Assembly (NCBI GenBank): GCA_021808185.1
Contig: JAKBCB010000044.1
Location: 1 to 13,642 of the forward strand
From: Pseudomonadota bacterium
GTDB lineage: Bacteria; Pseudomonadota; Alphaproteobacteria; Acetobacterales; Acetobacteraceae
DNA: 13,642 bases
Reading direction: 5' to 3'
The position numbers and the translations under genes were made by a program. The notes under the pieces were generated by a model that worked only from the letters and a program-made list of their open reading frames with translations, had not been told where the DNA came from and did not search any database. The stretch's first letter is position 1. Each line of letters starts with the position of its first letter. Shown piece after piece: positions 5,626-12,915 of the stretch.

Positions 5626-6870
5626 TCACACCGCAAGCTTCACCTCCCCGCCGGGCGCCACGCGCCAGGAGTGGATGGCGTTGTAGTGGTAGATGAAGTT
5701 CGGCCCGCGCGCGGCGAGCAGCTTTTCGCGCGTCGGCTGCACATCGCCGGTCTCGTCGGTGGCCCTGCTTTGCAGCACCGCCGGGCCGCCGTCCCAGTCC
5801 CAGGGCAGGCGGAAGCGCGTCAGGCATTGCGGCAGCACCGGCTCCTGCAACGTCGCCTCGCGCCAGTTCGCCCCGCCATCGGTGGATACCTCCACCCGCG
5901 CCACGCGGCCGCGCCCGGACCAGGCGAGCCCGCCGATCTCGTGAAATCCCGGCTGCTTCGGATCCTTGCCCGGCGAGGGGAAGGTGATGACCGACTTCAC
6001 CTCCATGACGAAGTTGAACTGCAACGCGGTGCCGTCCGGCATCAGGTCGGTGTATTTCGCGGTCTCGTCGCGCGTCTCGAACGGCTGCGTGCCCAGCTTC
6101 AGCCGGTGCAGCCATTTCACGCTGGTATTGCCCTCCCAGCCCGGCAGGAACAGCCGCAGCGGATAGCCGTTTTCCGGCCGCAGCCGCTCGCCGTTCTGGG
6201 CATAGGCGAGGATCGCGTCGTCGAGCGCCTTCTCGATGGGGATGGAGCGCGACATCGCGCAGGCGTCCGCCCCCTCGGCCAGCATCCAGGTGGCGCCCTT
6301 TTGCACCCCCGCCTCGGCCAGCACGTCGGCCAGACGCACGCCGGTCCATTCCGCGCAACTCACCTGCCCGTGCGTATCCTGCGCGGTCCAGTTCGGCTTG
6401 ATGAGCGCGGCCTTGAAGAATTTAGAGTTGCCCGAGCATTCCAGGAAATGCAGGCGCGAGACGGAGGGAAACCGGGTCAGGTCGTCCATGCCGAAGCTCA
6501 TCGGCCGGTCCACCATGCCATGCACCAGCAGCCGGTGCCGATCCGGGTCGATGGCCGGCACGCCGGCATGGCAGCGCGCGTGGTGCAGCCCGTTCGGCGT
6601 GATGATGCCGACAAGATCCTGCAACGGCGTCATGGTGGAGATGACGGTCGGCATTTTCTGCTTGTCGCGAATGCGCCGGATGACCGCCCTTTCGTAGGGC
6701 GAGGGCATCCCGTAATCCGCCACGGTGTCGCCCTGTTCGGTCATCCAGCGCGGCGGCGCCTGCGCCGGCTCGTCGGCCGCCAGCGCCTTGCGCAATGGAG
6801 CCGCCGCGAGGGCCAGGCCCGCGCCGCGCAACAGGCCCCGCCGCGGCCATTTCGCCGACTCGTCCGGCAC
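5626..6870 (-). CDS. soxC: SoxC-type sulfite/sulfane dehydrogenase, molybdopterin subunit
   Basis: 414 residues. A Tat signal, PRRGLLRGAG (9-18), is followed by an Ala-rich segment cleaved near AAD at 33. The sulfite-oxidase-fold Moco domain includes TPLQDLVGIITPNGLHHARCHAGVP (81-105), HGMVDRP and HFLECSGNS, where Cys145 should be the molybdenum ligand by homology to the LQCAGN cysteine of sulfite oxidases. GYPLRLFLPGWEGNTSVKWL (235-254) and the C-terminal Ig-like dimerisation domain with VARVEVSTDGGANW follow. The TPLQD...GIITPNGLH region is characteristic of SoxC, which oxidises sulfane sulfur or sulfite in the periplasm. The start is GTG at 6870 with GGGGAG seven bases before it; the next in-frame Met lies beyond the Tat signal. 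A SorA-like sulfite dehydrogenase is the alternative. Confidence 0.88.
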   Translation of the reverse strand: MPDESAKWPRRGLLRGAGLALAAAPLRKALAADEPAQAPPRWMTEQGDTVADYGMPSPYERAVIRRIRDKQKMPTVISTMTPLQDLVGIITPNGLHHARCHAGVPAIDPDRHRLLVHGMVDRPMSFGMDDLTRFPSVSRLHFLECSGNSKFFKAALIKPNWTAQDTHGQVSCAEWTGVRLADVLAEAGVQKGATWMLAEGADACAMSRSIPIEKALDDAILAYAQNGERLRPENGYPLRLFLPGWEGNTSVKWLHRLKLGTQPFETRDETAKYTDLMPDGTALQFNFVMEVKSVITFPSPGKDPKQPGFHEIGGLAWSGRGRVARVEVSTDGGANWREATLQEPVLPQCLTRFRLPWDWDGGPAVLQSRATDETGDVQPTREKLLAARGPNFIYHYNAIHSWRVAPGGEVKLAV

Positions 6871-6958
6871 TCCGTTTCTCCCCGCTTGGCGCGTTTCCCG
6901 CGCCGCACGGATCAGCTTATGGGCCGCAAACCTTGCTGCAAAGCCCGATACCGCCCGC
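6871..6958 (-). promoter_or_regulatory. soxC upstream region with leader hairpin
   Basis: The 88-base gap after the ligase stop holds a perfect inverted repeat, GGCGCG (6888-6893) and CGCGCC (6899-6904) around a 5-base loop, 17 bases before the soxC GTG. On the leftward strand TTGCAG and TAAGCT stand 16 bases apart and are a weak sigma70-like promoter candidate. Without it soxCD would be read through from the exonuclease-ligase operon. Confidence 0.35.
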
Positions 6959-8566
6959 TCAAGCGTTCGTGGTCGGCGCGTTCTCCACCAGCCGCATCAG
7001 CGTCTCCAGCCGGTCGGCCTCCGCCGCCGGCTTGTCCGGGCGCAGGCGGGCGATGCGGGGGAAGCGCAGCGCCACGCCGGATTTGTGACGGGCCGAGCGT
7101 TGCGCCGCGTCGAACGCCACCTCCAGGACGAAGGCTTTTTCCACCTCGCGCACCGGCCCGAAGCGGGCGACCGTGTGGTTGCGCACCCAGCGGTCCAGAT
7201 GCGCCAGTTCCGCGTCGGTGAAGCCGAAATACGCCTTGCCCACCGGCACCAGTTCGTCCGCGCCATGCTCGCCGGTTCGCCACAGGCCGAACGTGTAGTC
7301 GGAATAGAAGCTGCCGCGCTTGCCGTGGCCGCGCTGCGCGTACATCAGCACCGCGTCGATGGTCAGGGGCTCGCGCTTCCATTTCCACCACAGCCCTTTC
7401 GGCCGTCCCGGCACATAGGGCGCGTCCGCGCGCTTGAGCATCAGCCCTTCGATCGCGGCGGCGCGGGCGCCATCGCGCAGCGCCGCCAGATGCTCCAGGC
7501 TGTCGAAGGCGATCAGTTCGGACAGATCCATCCGCGCCGGCCGCGCCGCCGCGTACCACGCCTCCAGCCGCGCCCGCCGCGCGTCGAACGGCAGCTGGCG
7601 CACGTCCTGCGCACCCTCGAACAGCATGTCGTAGAGCCGCACCGCCACCGGAAACTCGCGCAGCATCCTGGCGCCGACCGATTTGCGGTTCAGCCGCTGC
7701 TGAAGGTCGGAAAACGGCGCCACCACGCCGTCGCGCACCACCAGCAGCTCGCCGTCCAGCACGCCGCGAAACCGTATCGCCTGCACGATCTCCGGGAACG
7801 CCGCGGAAATGTCGTCGGCACCGCGCGAATACAGCCGCGCGCCGCCATCCGTCGCCACCAGTTGCACGCGGATGCCGTCCCATTTCCACTCGGCGCGCCA
7901 GTCGGCCGCGTCCAGCGCGGCGAAATCCGCCTGCTCCAGCGGGTGCGCCAGCATCGGCGGACGAAACACCGGCGCCTGCGCCGGGTCCGGCCGAGGCGCG
8001 CGCCCCTCGACCCAGGCAAACAGCTCCGCATAGGGCGGCGCGAGGCCGTGCCAGACTTCCTCCACATCGTCCGGCCGCACCCGCCCCTCGGACAGGTCCG
8101 CGACCGCGACCTTGGCCAGCCGCGCCGAGACACCGACGCGCAGCCCGCCGGTGATGAGCTTCAGCAGCGCCAGCCGCACCGACGCATCCGAGGCATCGAG
8201 CCAGCCGGCGACAATCCCCGGCAGATCGGATTTATGTTCCGTGGCCAGCGTGGCCACCACGTCGGCCAGTCGCGGCGGCGGCGCGTTCACCGGCCGCTCC
8301 GGCCACATCAGCGCCACCGTCTCGGCCAGATCGCCGACATAATCGTACGACCACGCAAACAACTCAGGGTCCGTCCGCGTGGCGGCGAGTTCGCGGATCA
8401 GCCCCGGCTTGGCGGCGGCGAAGGACAGGGCGCCGGTCACGGCCGCCAGCCCGATGCCGCGATCCGGGTCCGGCTGGGTCGCGAAATACCGCCGCAGCAG
8501 CGCGATCTTCGCGTTGCGCCCCGGCGTGAACACCAGCCGCTCCAGCAGGTTGGCGAAGGCGATCAT
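6959..8566 (-). CDS. ATP-dependent DNA ligase of the ligase-associated (cisplatin damage response) repair cluster
   Basis: 535 residues. The N-terminal half (1-195) is the helical DNA-binding domain. The nucleotidyltransferase motif I is EWKWDGIR (226-233) with Lys228 as the AMP-accepting lysine. Later motifs are SRGADDIS (247-254), LDGELLV (270-276), EGLMLKR (373-379) and WWKWKR (393-398). The C-terminal OB fold includes FGLWRTGEHG and VGKAYFGFTDAEL. Length and order match the bacterial LigC/LigB-like ligase that travels with an exonuclease, helicase and PdeM. It would seal nicks using ATP, independently of the NAD-dependent replicative LigA. Its ATG overlaps the exonuclease stop (ATGA), so the two are translationally coupled. 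GAGG sits just upstream. The cluster's exact lesion is not settled; the cisplatin name comes from family annotation. Confidence 0.95.
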   Translation of the reverse strand: MIAFANLLERLVFTPGRNAKIALLRRYFATQPDPDRGIGLAAVTGALSFAAAKPGLIRELAATRTDPELFAWSYDYVGDLAETVALMWPERPVNAPPPRLADVVATLATEHKSDLPGIVAGWLDASDASVRLALLKLITGGLRVGVSARLAKVAVADLSEGRVRPDDVEEVWHGLAPPYAELFAWVEGRAPRPDPAQAPVFRPPMLAHPLEQADFAALDAADWRAEWKWDGIRVQLVATDGGARLYSRGADDISAAFPEIVQAIRFRGVLDGELLVVRDGVVAPFSDLQQRLNRKSVGARMLREFPVAVRLYDMLFEGAQDVRQLPFDARRARLEAWYAAARPARMDLSELIAFDSLEHLAALRDGARAAAIEGLMLKRADAPYVPGRPKGLWWKWKREPLTIDAVLMYAQRGHGKRGSFYSDYTFGLWRTGEHGADELVPVGKAYFGFTDAELAHLDRWVRNHTVARFGPVREVEKAFVLEVAFDAAQRSARHKSGVALRFPRIARLRPDKPAAEADRLETLMRLVENAPTTNA

Positions 8567-9573
8567 GCCTCCTCATCCCCGTACCCCAGCAGCCGCAGCG
8601 CCCGGCCTCGGATTCCACGCTGCCCGGCGGCATGGATCAGCGCCTCCTCCCGCCCATGCGTCACCCACACCTCCGGCGCGCCCACCTCGTCGAGCGTCGC
8701 GTTCAGTTCGTCCCAGTCGGCGTGGTCCGAGATCACCAGCGGCAGTTCGATGCCGCCCTGCTTCGCGCGCTGGCGCACCCGCATCCAGCCGGAGGCCGAG
8801 CACACCACAGGCTCCGCCAGCCGCCGCGCCCAGCGGTCCGCGATGGCGGAAGGCGGGGCGAGCACGATCGCCCCCACCAGCGCCGCCTTGCCCGCGACCG
8901 TCGCCGGCCGCAACTCGCCCAGATCCACGCCGAGCGCCGCGTAGGTCTCGCACAGCGCCACATGCGCGCCGTGCAGGTAGATCGGCCGCTCCCAGCCCGC
9001 CTGCCGCAGCAGCGCCACCAGCCGCTGGCACTTGCCCAGCGAATAGCAGCCGACGACATGCGTCCGTTCCGGGAACAGGTCCACGCTTTCCAACAGCCGC
9101 GCGATTTCCGCCTCGGGCCTGGGGTGGCGAAAGACCGGCAAGGCAAACGTCGCCTCGGTGACGAACACGTCGCACGGGATGGGCACGAACCCCGGCGTCG
9201 TCGGGTCCGCCGCGCGCTTGTAGTCGCCGCTGACCACCGCGCGAGACCCGCGCCACTCCATCGCCACCTGCGCCGAGCCGAGCACATGCCCCGCCGGCTC
9301 CAGCCATACATCGACCTCGCCGACGCGGAGGCGCTCCCCCCAACCGAGCGGCTGTTGCGACAGCCCGGCCTGCCCCTCGCCCAGCCGGGTGCGCATCAGC
9401 GCGAGCGTCTCGGGGCTTGCCAGCACCGCGCGATGCCCCGGCCGCGCATGATCCGAATGCGCGTGCGTGACAACGGCCCGATCCACCGCGCGCGGCGGAT
9501 CGACGAAGAACCCGCCCGGCTCGCAGAACAGGCCGGCGGATGTCACCTTCAGCCAGGTTTCGGGATGCGGCAT
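8563..9573 (-). CDS. Ligase-associated DNA exonuclease (metallo-beta-lactamase fold)
   Basis: 336 residues. The metal-binding motif THAHSDH (36-42) identifies a metallo-beta-lactamase nuclease. PAGHVLGSAQV (93-103) carries the next His, and SGDYKR (115-120) supplies the bridging Asp. A beta-CASP-like region with VGCYSLGKCQRL (174-185), SDHADWDEL (282-290) and VTHG (304-307) follows, as in Artemis/SNM1/CPSF-type nucleases. The family always sits beside the ATP-dependent ligase; here its TGA overlaps the ligase ATG. It probably trims DNA ends or crosslink-flanking DNA before ligation. ATG at 9573 is preferred because the family typically begins close to the WLKVTSAGLFCEPGGFFVDP segment; a GTG at 9600 would add nine residues. 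Its promoter is the bidirectional region shared with the helicase. Confidence 0.94.
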   Translation of the reverse strand: MPHPETWLKVTSAGLFCEPGGFFVDPPRAVDRAVVTHAHSDHARPGHRAVLASPETLALMRTRLGEGQAGLSQQPLGWGERLRVGEVDVWLEPAGHVLGSAQVAMEWRGSRAVVSGDYKRAADPTTPGFVPIPCDVFVTEATFALPVFRHPRPEAEIARLLESVDLFPERTHVVGCYSLGKCQRLVALLRQAGWERPIYLHGAHVALCETYAALGVDLGELRPATVAGKAALVGAIVLAPPSAIADRWARRLAEPVVCSASGWMRVRQRAKQGGIELPLVISDHADWDELNATLDEVGAPEVWVTHGREEALIHAAGQRGIRGRALRLLGYGDEEA

Positions 9574-9632
9574 GGCTCGCCATGTGGAGGCGCTTTGCAC
9601 GCCGCGCCAGAGGCCCTATCTGATGGCGTGCG
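9574..9632. promoter_or_regulatory. Bidirectional promoter region of the repair cluster
   Basis: Only 59 bases separate the exonuclease ATG from the helicase ATG. Candidate rightward elements are TTGCAC (9595-9600) and TATCTG (9617-9622), 16 bases apart. Candidate leftward elements are GTGTTC (complement of 9637-9642) and GATAGG (complement of 9615-9620), also 16 apart, so the two -10s overlap. All hexamers are weak matches. An inverted repeat GCACGCC (9597-9603)/GGCGTGC (9625-9631) flanks the -10 zone with a 21-base spacer and might bind a second factor. Confidence 0.5.
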
Positions 9633-12134
9633 ATGGGAACACTTGTAGAACCCTTTTCGTCGTGGTTCGCGCGGCAAGGCTGGACGCCGCGCGCGCATCA
9701 GCTCGACGTTCTCGCGGCGGCCCAAGCCGGCGACAGCGTGCTGCTGATCGCGCCGACCGGCGGCGGCAAGACGCTCGCGGGTTTTCTGCCCTCGCTGGTC
9801 GATCTGGCCGCGCGCCCGCGCCCCGGCCTGCACACGCTGTATGTCAGCCCGCTGAAGGCCCTTGCCGCCGACATCGCCCGCAACCTCGCCCGCCCGGTGG
9901 CGGACATGGCGCTGGACATCACCATCGCCACCCGTTCCGGCGACACCAAGGCCGACGAACGCCGCCGCCAGCGCGAGCAGCCGCCGAATTTCCTGCTCAC
10001 CACCCCCGAAAGCCTTGCGCTGCTCATCTCGCTGCCCGAGGCGGCAGCGATGTTCGCGACGCTCTCGGCCGTCGTGATCGACGAGGTGCACGCGCTGGCC
10101 GGCACAAAGCGCGGCGACCAGCTTGCTCTCTGTCTCGCCCGCCTCGGCACCCTGGCGCCAGCAGCCCGGCGCATCGGCCTGTCCGCCACCGTCGCGCATC
10201 GCGCGCCACTGGAAGCCTACGTCTCGCCGAGGGGTGTGCCCGGCGCGGTCCGGCTGATCGAAGTCACCGGCGGCGCGCCGCCGCATATCGACATGATCCT
10301 GCCGCAAGGCCGCCTGCCCTGGTCCGGCCATATGGGGCTATCGGCCGCGCCCGAAATTCTCGCGCGCATCCGCGCCGCCGGTATGACCATCGTCTTCGTC
10401 AACACCCGCGCCCAGGCGGAACTGCTGTTCCAGGAACTGTGGAAGCGCAACGACGAGACGCTGCCCATCGCCATCCACCACGGCAGCCTGGAACTCGACC
10501 AGCGCAAGCGGGTGGAAACGGCGATGGCCGAGGGCCGGCTGCGCGGTGTCATCGCCACATCCTCGCTCGACCTCGGCATCGACTGGGGCGGCGTGGATCA
10601 GGTGTTGCAGGTCGGCGCCCCCAAGGGCGTCAGCCGCCTGCTGCAGCGCGTCGGCCGCTCGAATCACCGCATGGACGAACCATCCAGGGCCATTCTGGTG
10701 CCGGCCAACCGGTTCGAGGTGCTGGAGTGCGAGGCCGCGATCCTGGGCGTGGCCGCGCGCGAACTCGACGGCGACCCGCCGCGCCCCGGCGGGCTGGACG
10801 TGCTGGCGCAGCACATCCTGGGCGTGGCCTGCGCCGGCCCGTTCCTGCCCGACGATCTGTTCGCCGAGGTCCGCCGCGCCGCGCCCTACGCGGAGCTGTC
10901 GCGACGCGATTTCGACGACGCGCTGGGGTTCGTCGAGGACGGCGGCTACGCGCTCTCCGCCTACGAGCGGTACAGAAAGCTGTTCCGCGATTCCGAAGGC
11001 CGCGTGCATGTCCGCTCGGAACGCATCGCCCGCCAGCACCGCATGAACATCGGCACCATCGTCGAGGAACCGCTGCTGAAAGTCCGCCTCGCCGGGCGCG
11101 GCGGAGGCGTTCTGGGCGAGGTGGAGGAATACTTCGCCAACATGCTCTCCCCCGGCGACACCTTCATGTTCGCCGGCCGCCTGCTGCGCTTCCTGCGCAT
11201 CCGCGAAACCACCGTGGAGGCGATGGAAGGCGGCGACGGCGACCCCGCCGTGCCCGCCTATGCCGGCGGGCGCATGCCGATGACGACGAACCTCGCCGAC
11301 CGCGTGCGCGCCATGATCCAGGATGCCTCGACATGGAGCGCGTTCCCGGAGCCGGTGCGGGAATGGCTCGGCCTGCAACGCAAAGTCTCCCGCCTGCCCG
11401 GCCGCGACGACCTGCTGGTGGAAACCTTCCCGCGCGGCGACCGCTTCTTTCTCGTCGCCTACTGCTTCGAGGGCCGCAACGCGCACCAGACCCTTGGCCT
11501 TCTGCTCACCCGCCGGATGCAGCGGTTCGGGATGCAACCCTTGGGGTTTGTGGCAACGGATTATGTTCTCGCGACCTGGAGCGCCCGCGAACCGACCGAT
11601 GTCGCGCGCCTGTTCGACCAGGACATGCTGGGCGACGATCTGGAAGCCTGGATGGCGGAAAGCTCCGTGCTTCGCCGCACGTTTCGCAACGTCGCGGTGA
11701 TCGCGGGCCTGATCGAGCGGCACCATCCCGGCGAGAAAAAGACCAGGCGGCAGGTCACGGTGAACAGCGACCTGATCTACGACGTGCTGCGCCGCCACCA
11801 GCCCGACCACCTGCTGCTGCGGGCAACGCGCGCCGACGCGGCCGGGGGCCTGACCGATGTGGGCCGCATCGCCGGAATGCTCGAACGCATTCGCGGCCGT
11901 ATCCGCCACATGGTCCTCTCGCGCGTCTCGCCGCTGGCGGTCCCGGTGCTGCTGGAGGTCGGCCGCGAGAGCGTGCGCAACCAGAGCGGCGACGACCTGC
12001 TGCTGGAGGAAGCCGAGCTGGTCGCCGAGGCGATGGGCGAAGCCGAGCCGCCCCCGTTCCGGGCGCGCGTGGAGGCGCCACGGCCGCGCCGCCGTTCCCT
12101 CGCGCCGCCGGGACAGGGTAGGTTGTTCGGATGA
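9633..12134 (+). CDS. Ligase-associated DNA damage response DEXH-box helicase (Lhr-like)
   Basis: 833 residues. The SF2 motifs are complete: Q-like RAHQLDVL (20-27), Walker A APTGGGKT (40-47), SPLKALA (72-78), TTPESL (123-128), DEVH (150-153), SAT (184-186), FVNTRAQ (255-261), ATSSLDLGID (308-317) and QRVGRSNHR (338-346). The rest contains winged-helix and Lhr-core-type regions. Lhr-family enzymes are 3'-5' translocases; this shorter form is the one linked to the ATP-dependent ligase. The start is well fixed: TGA closes the frame at 9621-9623 and ATG 9633 is the first start after it. No Shine-Dalgarno sequence precedes it, so the message may be near-leaderless. A LexA-type box lies in codons 2-7. 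The stop is in the GATGA at 12130-12134, overlapping a minicistron that leads to pdeM. Confidence 0.95.
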   Translation: MGTLVEPFSSWFARQGWTPRAHQLDVLAAAQAGDSVLLIAPTGGGKTLAGFLPSLVDLAARPRPGLHTLYVSPLKALAADIARNLARPVADMALDITIATRSGDTKADERRRQREQPPNFLLTTPESLALLISLPEAAAMFATLSAVVIDEVHALAGTKRGDQLALCLARLGTLAPAARRIGLSATVAHRAPLEAYVSPRGVPGAVRLIEVTGGAPPHIDMILPQGRLPWSGHMGLSAAPEILARIRAAGMTIVFVNTRAQAELLFQELWKRNDETLPIAIHHGSLELDQRKRVETAMAEGRLRGVIATSSLDLGIDWGGVDQVLQVGAPKGVSRLLQRVGRSNHRMDEPSRAILVPANRFEVLECEAAILGVAARELDGDPPRPGGLDVLAQHILGVACAGPFLPDDLFAEVRRAAPYAELSRRDFDDALGFVEDGGYALSAYERYRKLFRDSEGRVHVRSERIARQHRMNIGTIVEEPLLKVRLAGRGGGVLGEVEEYFANMLSPGDTFMFAGRLLRFLRIRETTVEAMEGGDGDPAVPAYAGGRMPMTTNLADRVRAMIQDASTWSAFPEPVREWLGLQRKVSRLPGRDDLLVETFPRGDRFFLVAYCFEGRNAHQTLGLLLTRRMQRFGMQPLGFVATDYVLATWSAREPTDVARLFDQDMLGDDLEAWMAESSVLRRTFRNVAVIAGLIERHHPGEKKTRRQVTVNSDLIYDVLRRHQPDHLLLRATRADAAGGLTDVGRIAGMLERIRGRIRHMVLSRVSPLAVPVLLEVGRESVRNQSGDDLLLEEAELVAEAMGEAEPPPFRARVEAPRPRRRSLAPPGQGRLFG
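9637..9651 (-). promoter_or_regulatory. LexA (SOS) box, GTTC-N7-GTTC
   Basis: Read on the minus strand it is GTTCTACAAGTGTTC, a perfect match to the direct repeat GTTC-N7-GTTC recognised by LexA in Alphaproteobacteria. It covers codons 2-7 of the helicase and the putative -35 of the exonuclease-ligase promoter, 64-78 bases before the exonuclease start. LexA bound here could block both directions. Match and position are seen; binding is inferred. Confidence 0.75.
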
Positions 12135-12163
12135 ACGATCGCGAACACGCCCCCGCCGCATGA
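12131..12163 (+). other. 10-codon minicistron bridging helicase and pdeM
   Basis: ATG at 12131 opens MNDREHAPAA and stops with TGA at 12161-12163. Its ATG overlaps the helicase TGA (ATGA, 12131-12134), and its TGA overlaps the pdeM ATG (ATGA, 12160-12163). Ribosomes finishing the helicase could restart here and again at pdeM. Neither start has a clear Shine-Dalgarno sequence, though AGGGTAGG lies upstream of the first. Chance is possible. Confidence 0.4.
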
Positions 12164-12855
12164 CCCCCGCCCCCGTCCACCTCGCCGGCGAGCGCCTGAT
12201 GCTCGATCCGGACGGCGCGTTGTTCTGGCCCGCGCAACGGACCCTCGTCGTCGCCGATCTGCATTTCGAGAAAGGTTCGGCCGCCGCCGTTCAAGGCTCG
12301 CTGCTGCCGCCCTGGGACACGCGCGCGACGCTAGACCGGCTGGCCGCGCTGCTGCGGCGCTGGCGGCCGGAGACGGTGGTGGCGCTGGGCGATTCGTTCC
12401 ACGATTCCAGGGCGTCGGCCCGGTTGCACCCGCAGGATGCCGAACGGTTGCACCGAATGGCCGCCGGGCAGAACTTCGTCTGGGTGCTCGGCAATCACGA
12501 CCCGGCGCCGCCCGAGGGGCTGCCCGGCAGTGCCGTCGCGGAATGGCGCGTGGAAAAACTGTGCTTCGTGCACCAAAGCCGCCCCGGCCCGGCGCTGGGG
12601 GAAATCTCCGGGCACTTCCACCCGAAATCCCTGGTGCGGACACCCGCCGCCGCCGTCTCCCGCCCTTGCTTCGTATTCGACAGCCGCCGCCTGATGCTGC
12701 CGGCGATGGGCGCCTACACCGGCGGGCTGGATGTGCGCGACCCGGCGATCGCCGCGCTGTTCCCGCGCGGCGGGCGGGTGTTCCTGCTGGGCAAGGACCG
12801 GCTGTTCAGCTTCCCCTACGCACCCAGCCGCGCCCGCGCCATCACGGCGGCGTAA
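12160..12855 (+). CDS. pdeM: Ligase-associated DNA damage response endonuclease PdeM (calcineurin-like phosphoesterase)
   Basis: 231 residues. The metallophosphoesterase signature is complete and in order: ADLHFEK (32-38), LGDSFHD (76-82), LGNHD (110-114), then FVHQS near 136-140 and SGHFHPK (150-156). These bind two metal ions for phosphodiester cleavage. Size and motif spelling (DLHFEKG, GDSFHD, GHFHP) match the PdeM family found with the ligase, exonuclease and helicase. It probably processes DNA ends or damaged intermediates for the ligase. ATG 12160 lies 25 bases after the helicase stop and has no Shine-Dalgarno sequence of its own, so translation is likely coupled through the intervening minicistron. 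Upstream in-frame starts lie deep in the helicase gene and are not used. Confidence 0.93.
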   Translation: MTPAPVHLAGERLMLDPDGALFWPAQRTLVVADLHFEKGSAAAVQGSLLPPWDTRATLDRLAALLRRWRPETVVALGDSFHDSRASARLHPQDAERLHRMAAGQNFVWVLGNHDPAPPEGLPGSAVAEWRVEKLCFVHQSRPGPALGEISGHFHPKSLVRTPAAAVSRPCFVFDSRRLMLPAMGAYTGGLDVRDPAIAALFPRGGRVFLLGKDRLFSFPYAPSRARAITAA

Positions 12856-12894
12856 CCGGGTTCAAGTTTCCGGCAGCGACCGTATATCGACGTG

Positions 12895-12915
12895 ATGCGA
12901 AAGACGATCCGATGA
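12895..12915 (+). other. 6-codon ORF overlapping photolyase start
   Basis: ATG at 12895 opens MRKTIR and ends with TGA at 12913-12915, overlapping the photolyase ATG as ATGA (12912-12915). No Shine-Dalgarno sequence precedes it. It repeats the arrangement before pdeM, but such short frames are common by chance. Confidence 0.15.

Noticed and set aside
6725..8944. Long plus-strand frame opposite soxC, ligase and exonuclease
   Set aside because: It crosses several well-supported minus-strand genes and has no recognisable motif, only His/Arg/Pro-rich translation.
9467..12121. 884-codon plus-strand frame over the helicase
   Set aside because: Arg/Pro/Ala-rich sequence without domains. It is a frame shadow of the helicase, which has every SF2 motif.
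12856..12911. LexA box before the photolyase
   Set aside because: GTTC occurs once (12861-12864) but the second half site at seven-base spacing reads CGGC, so the motif is not met.
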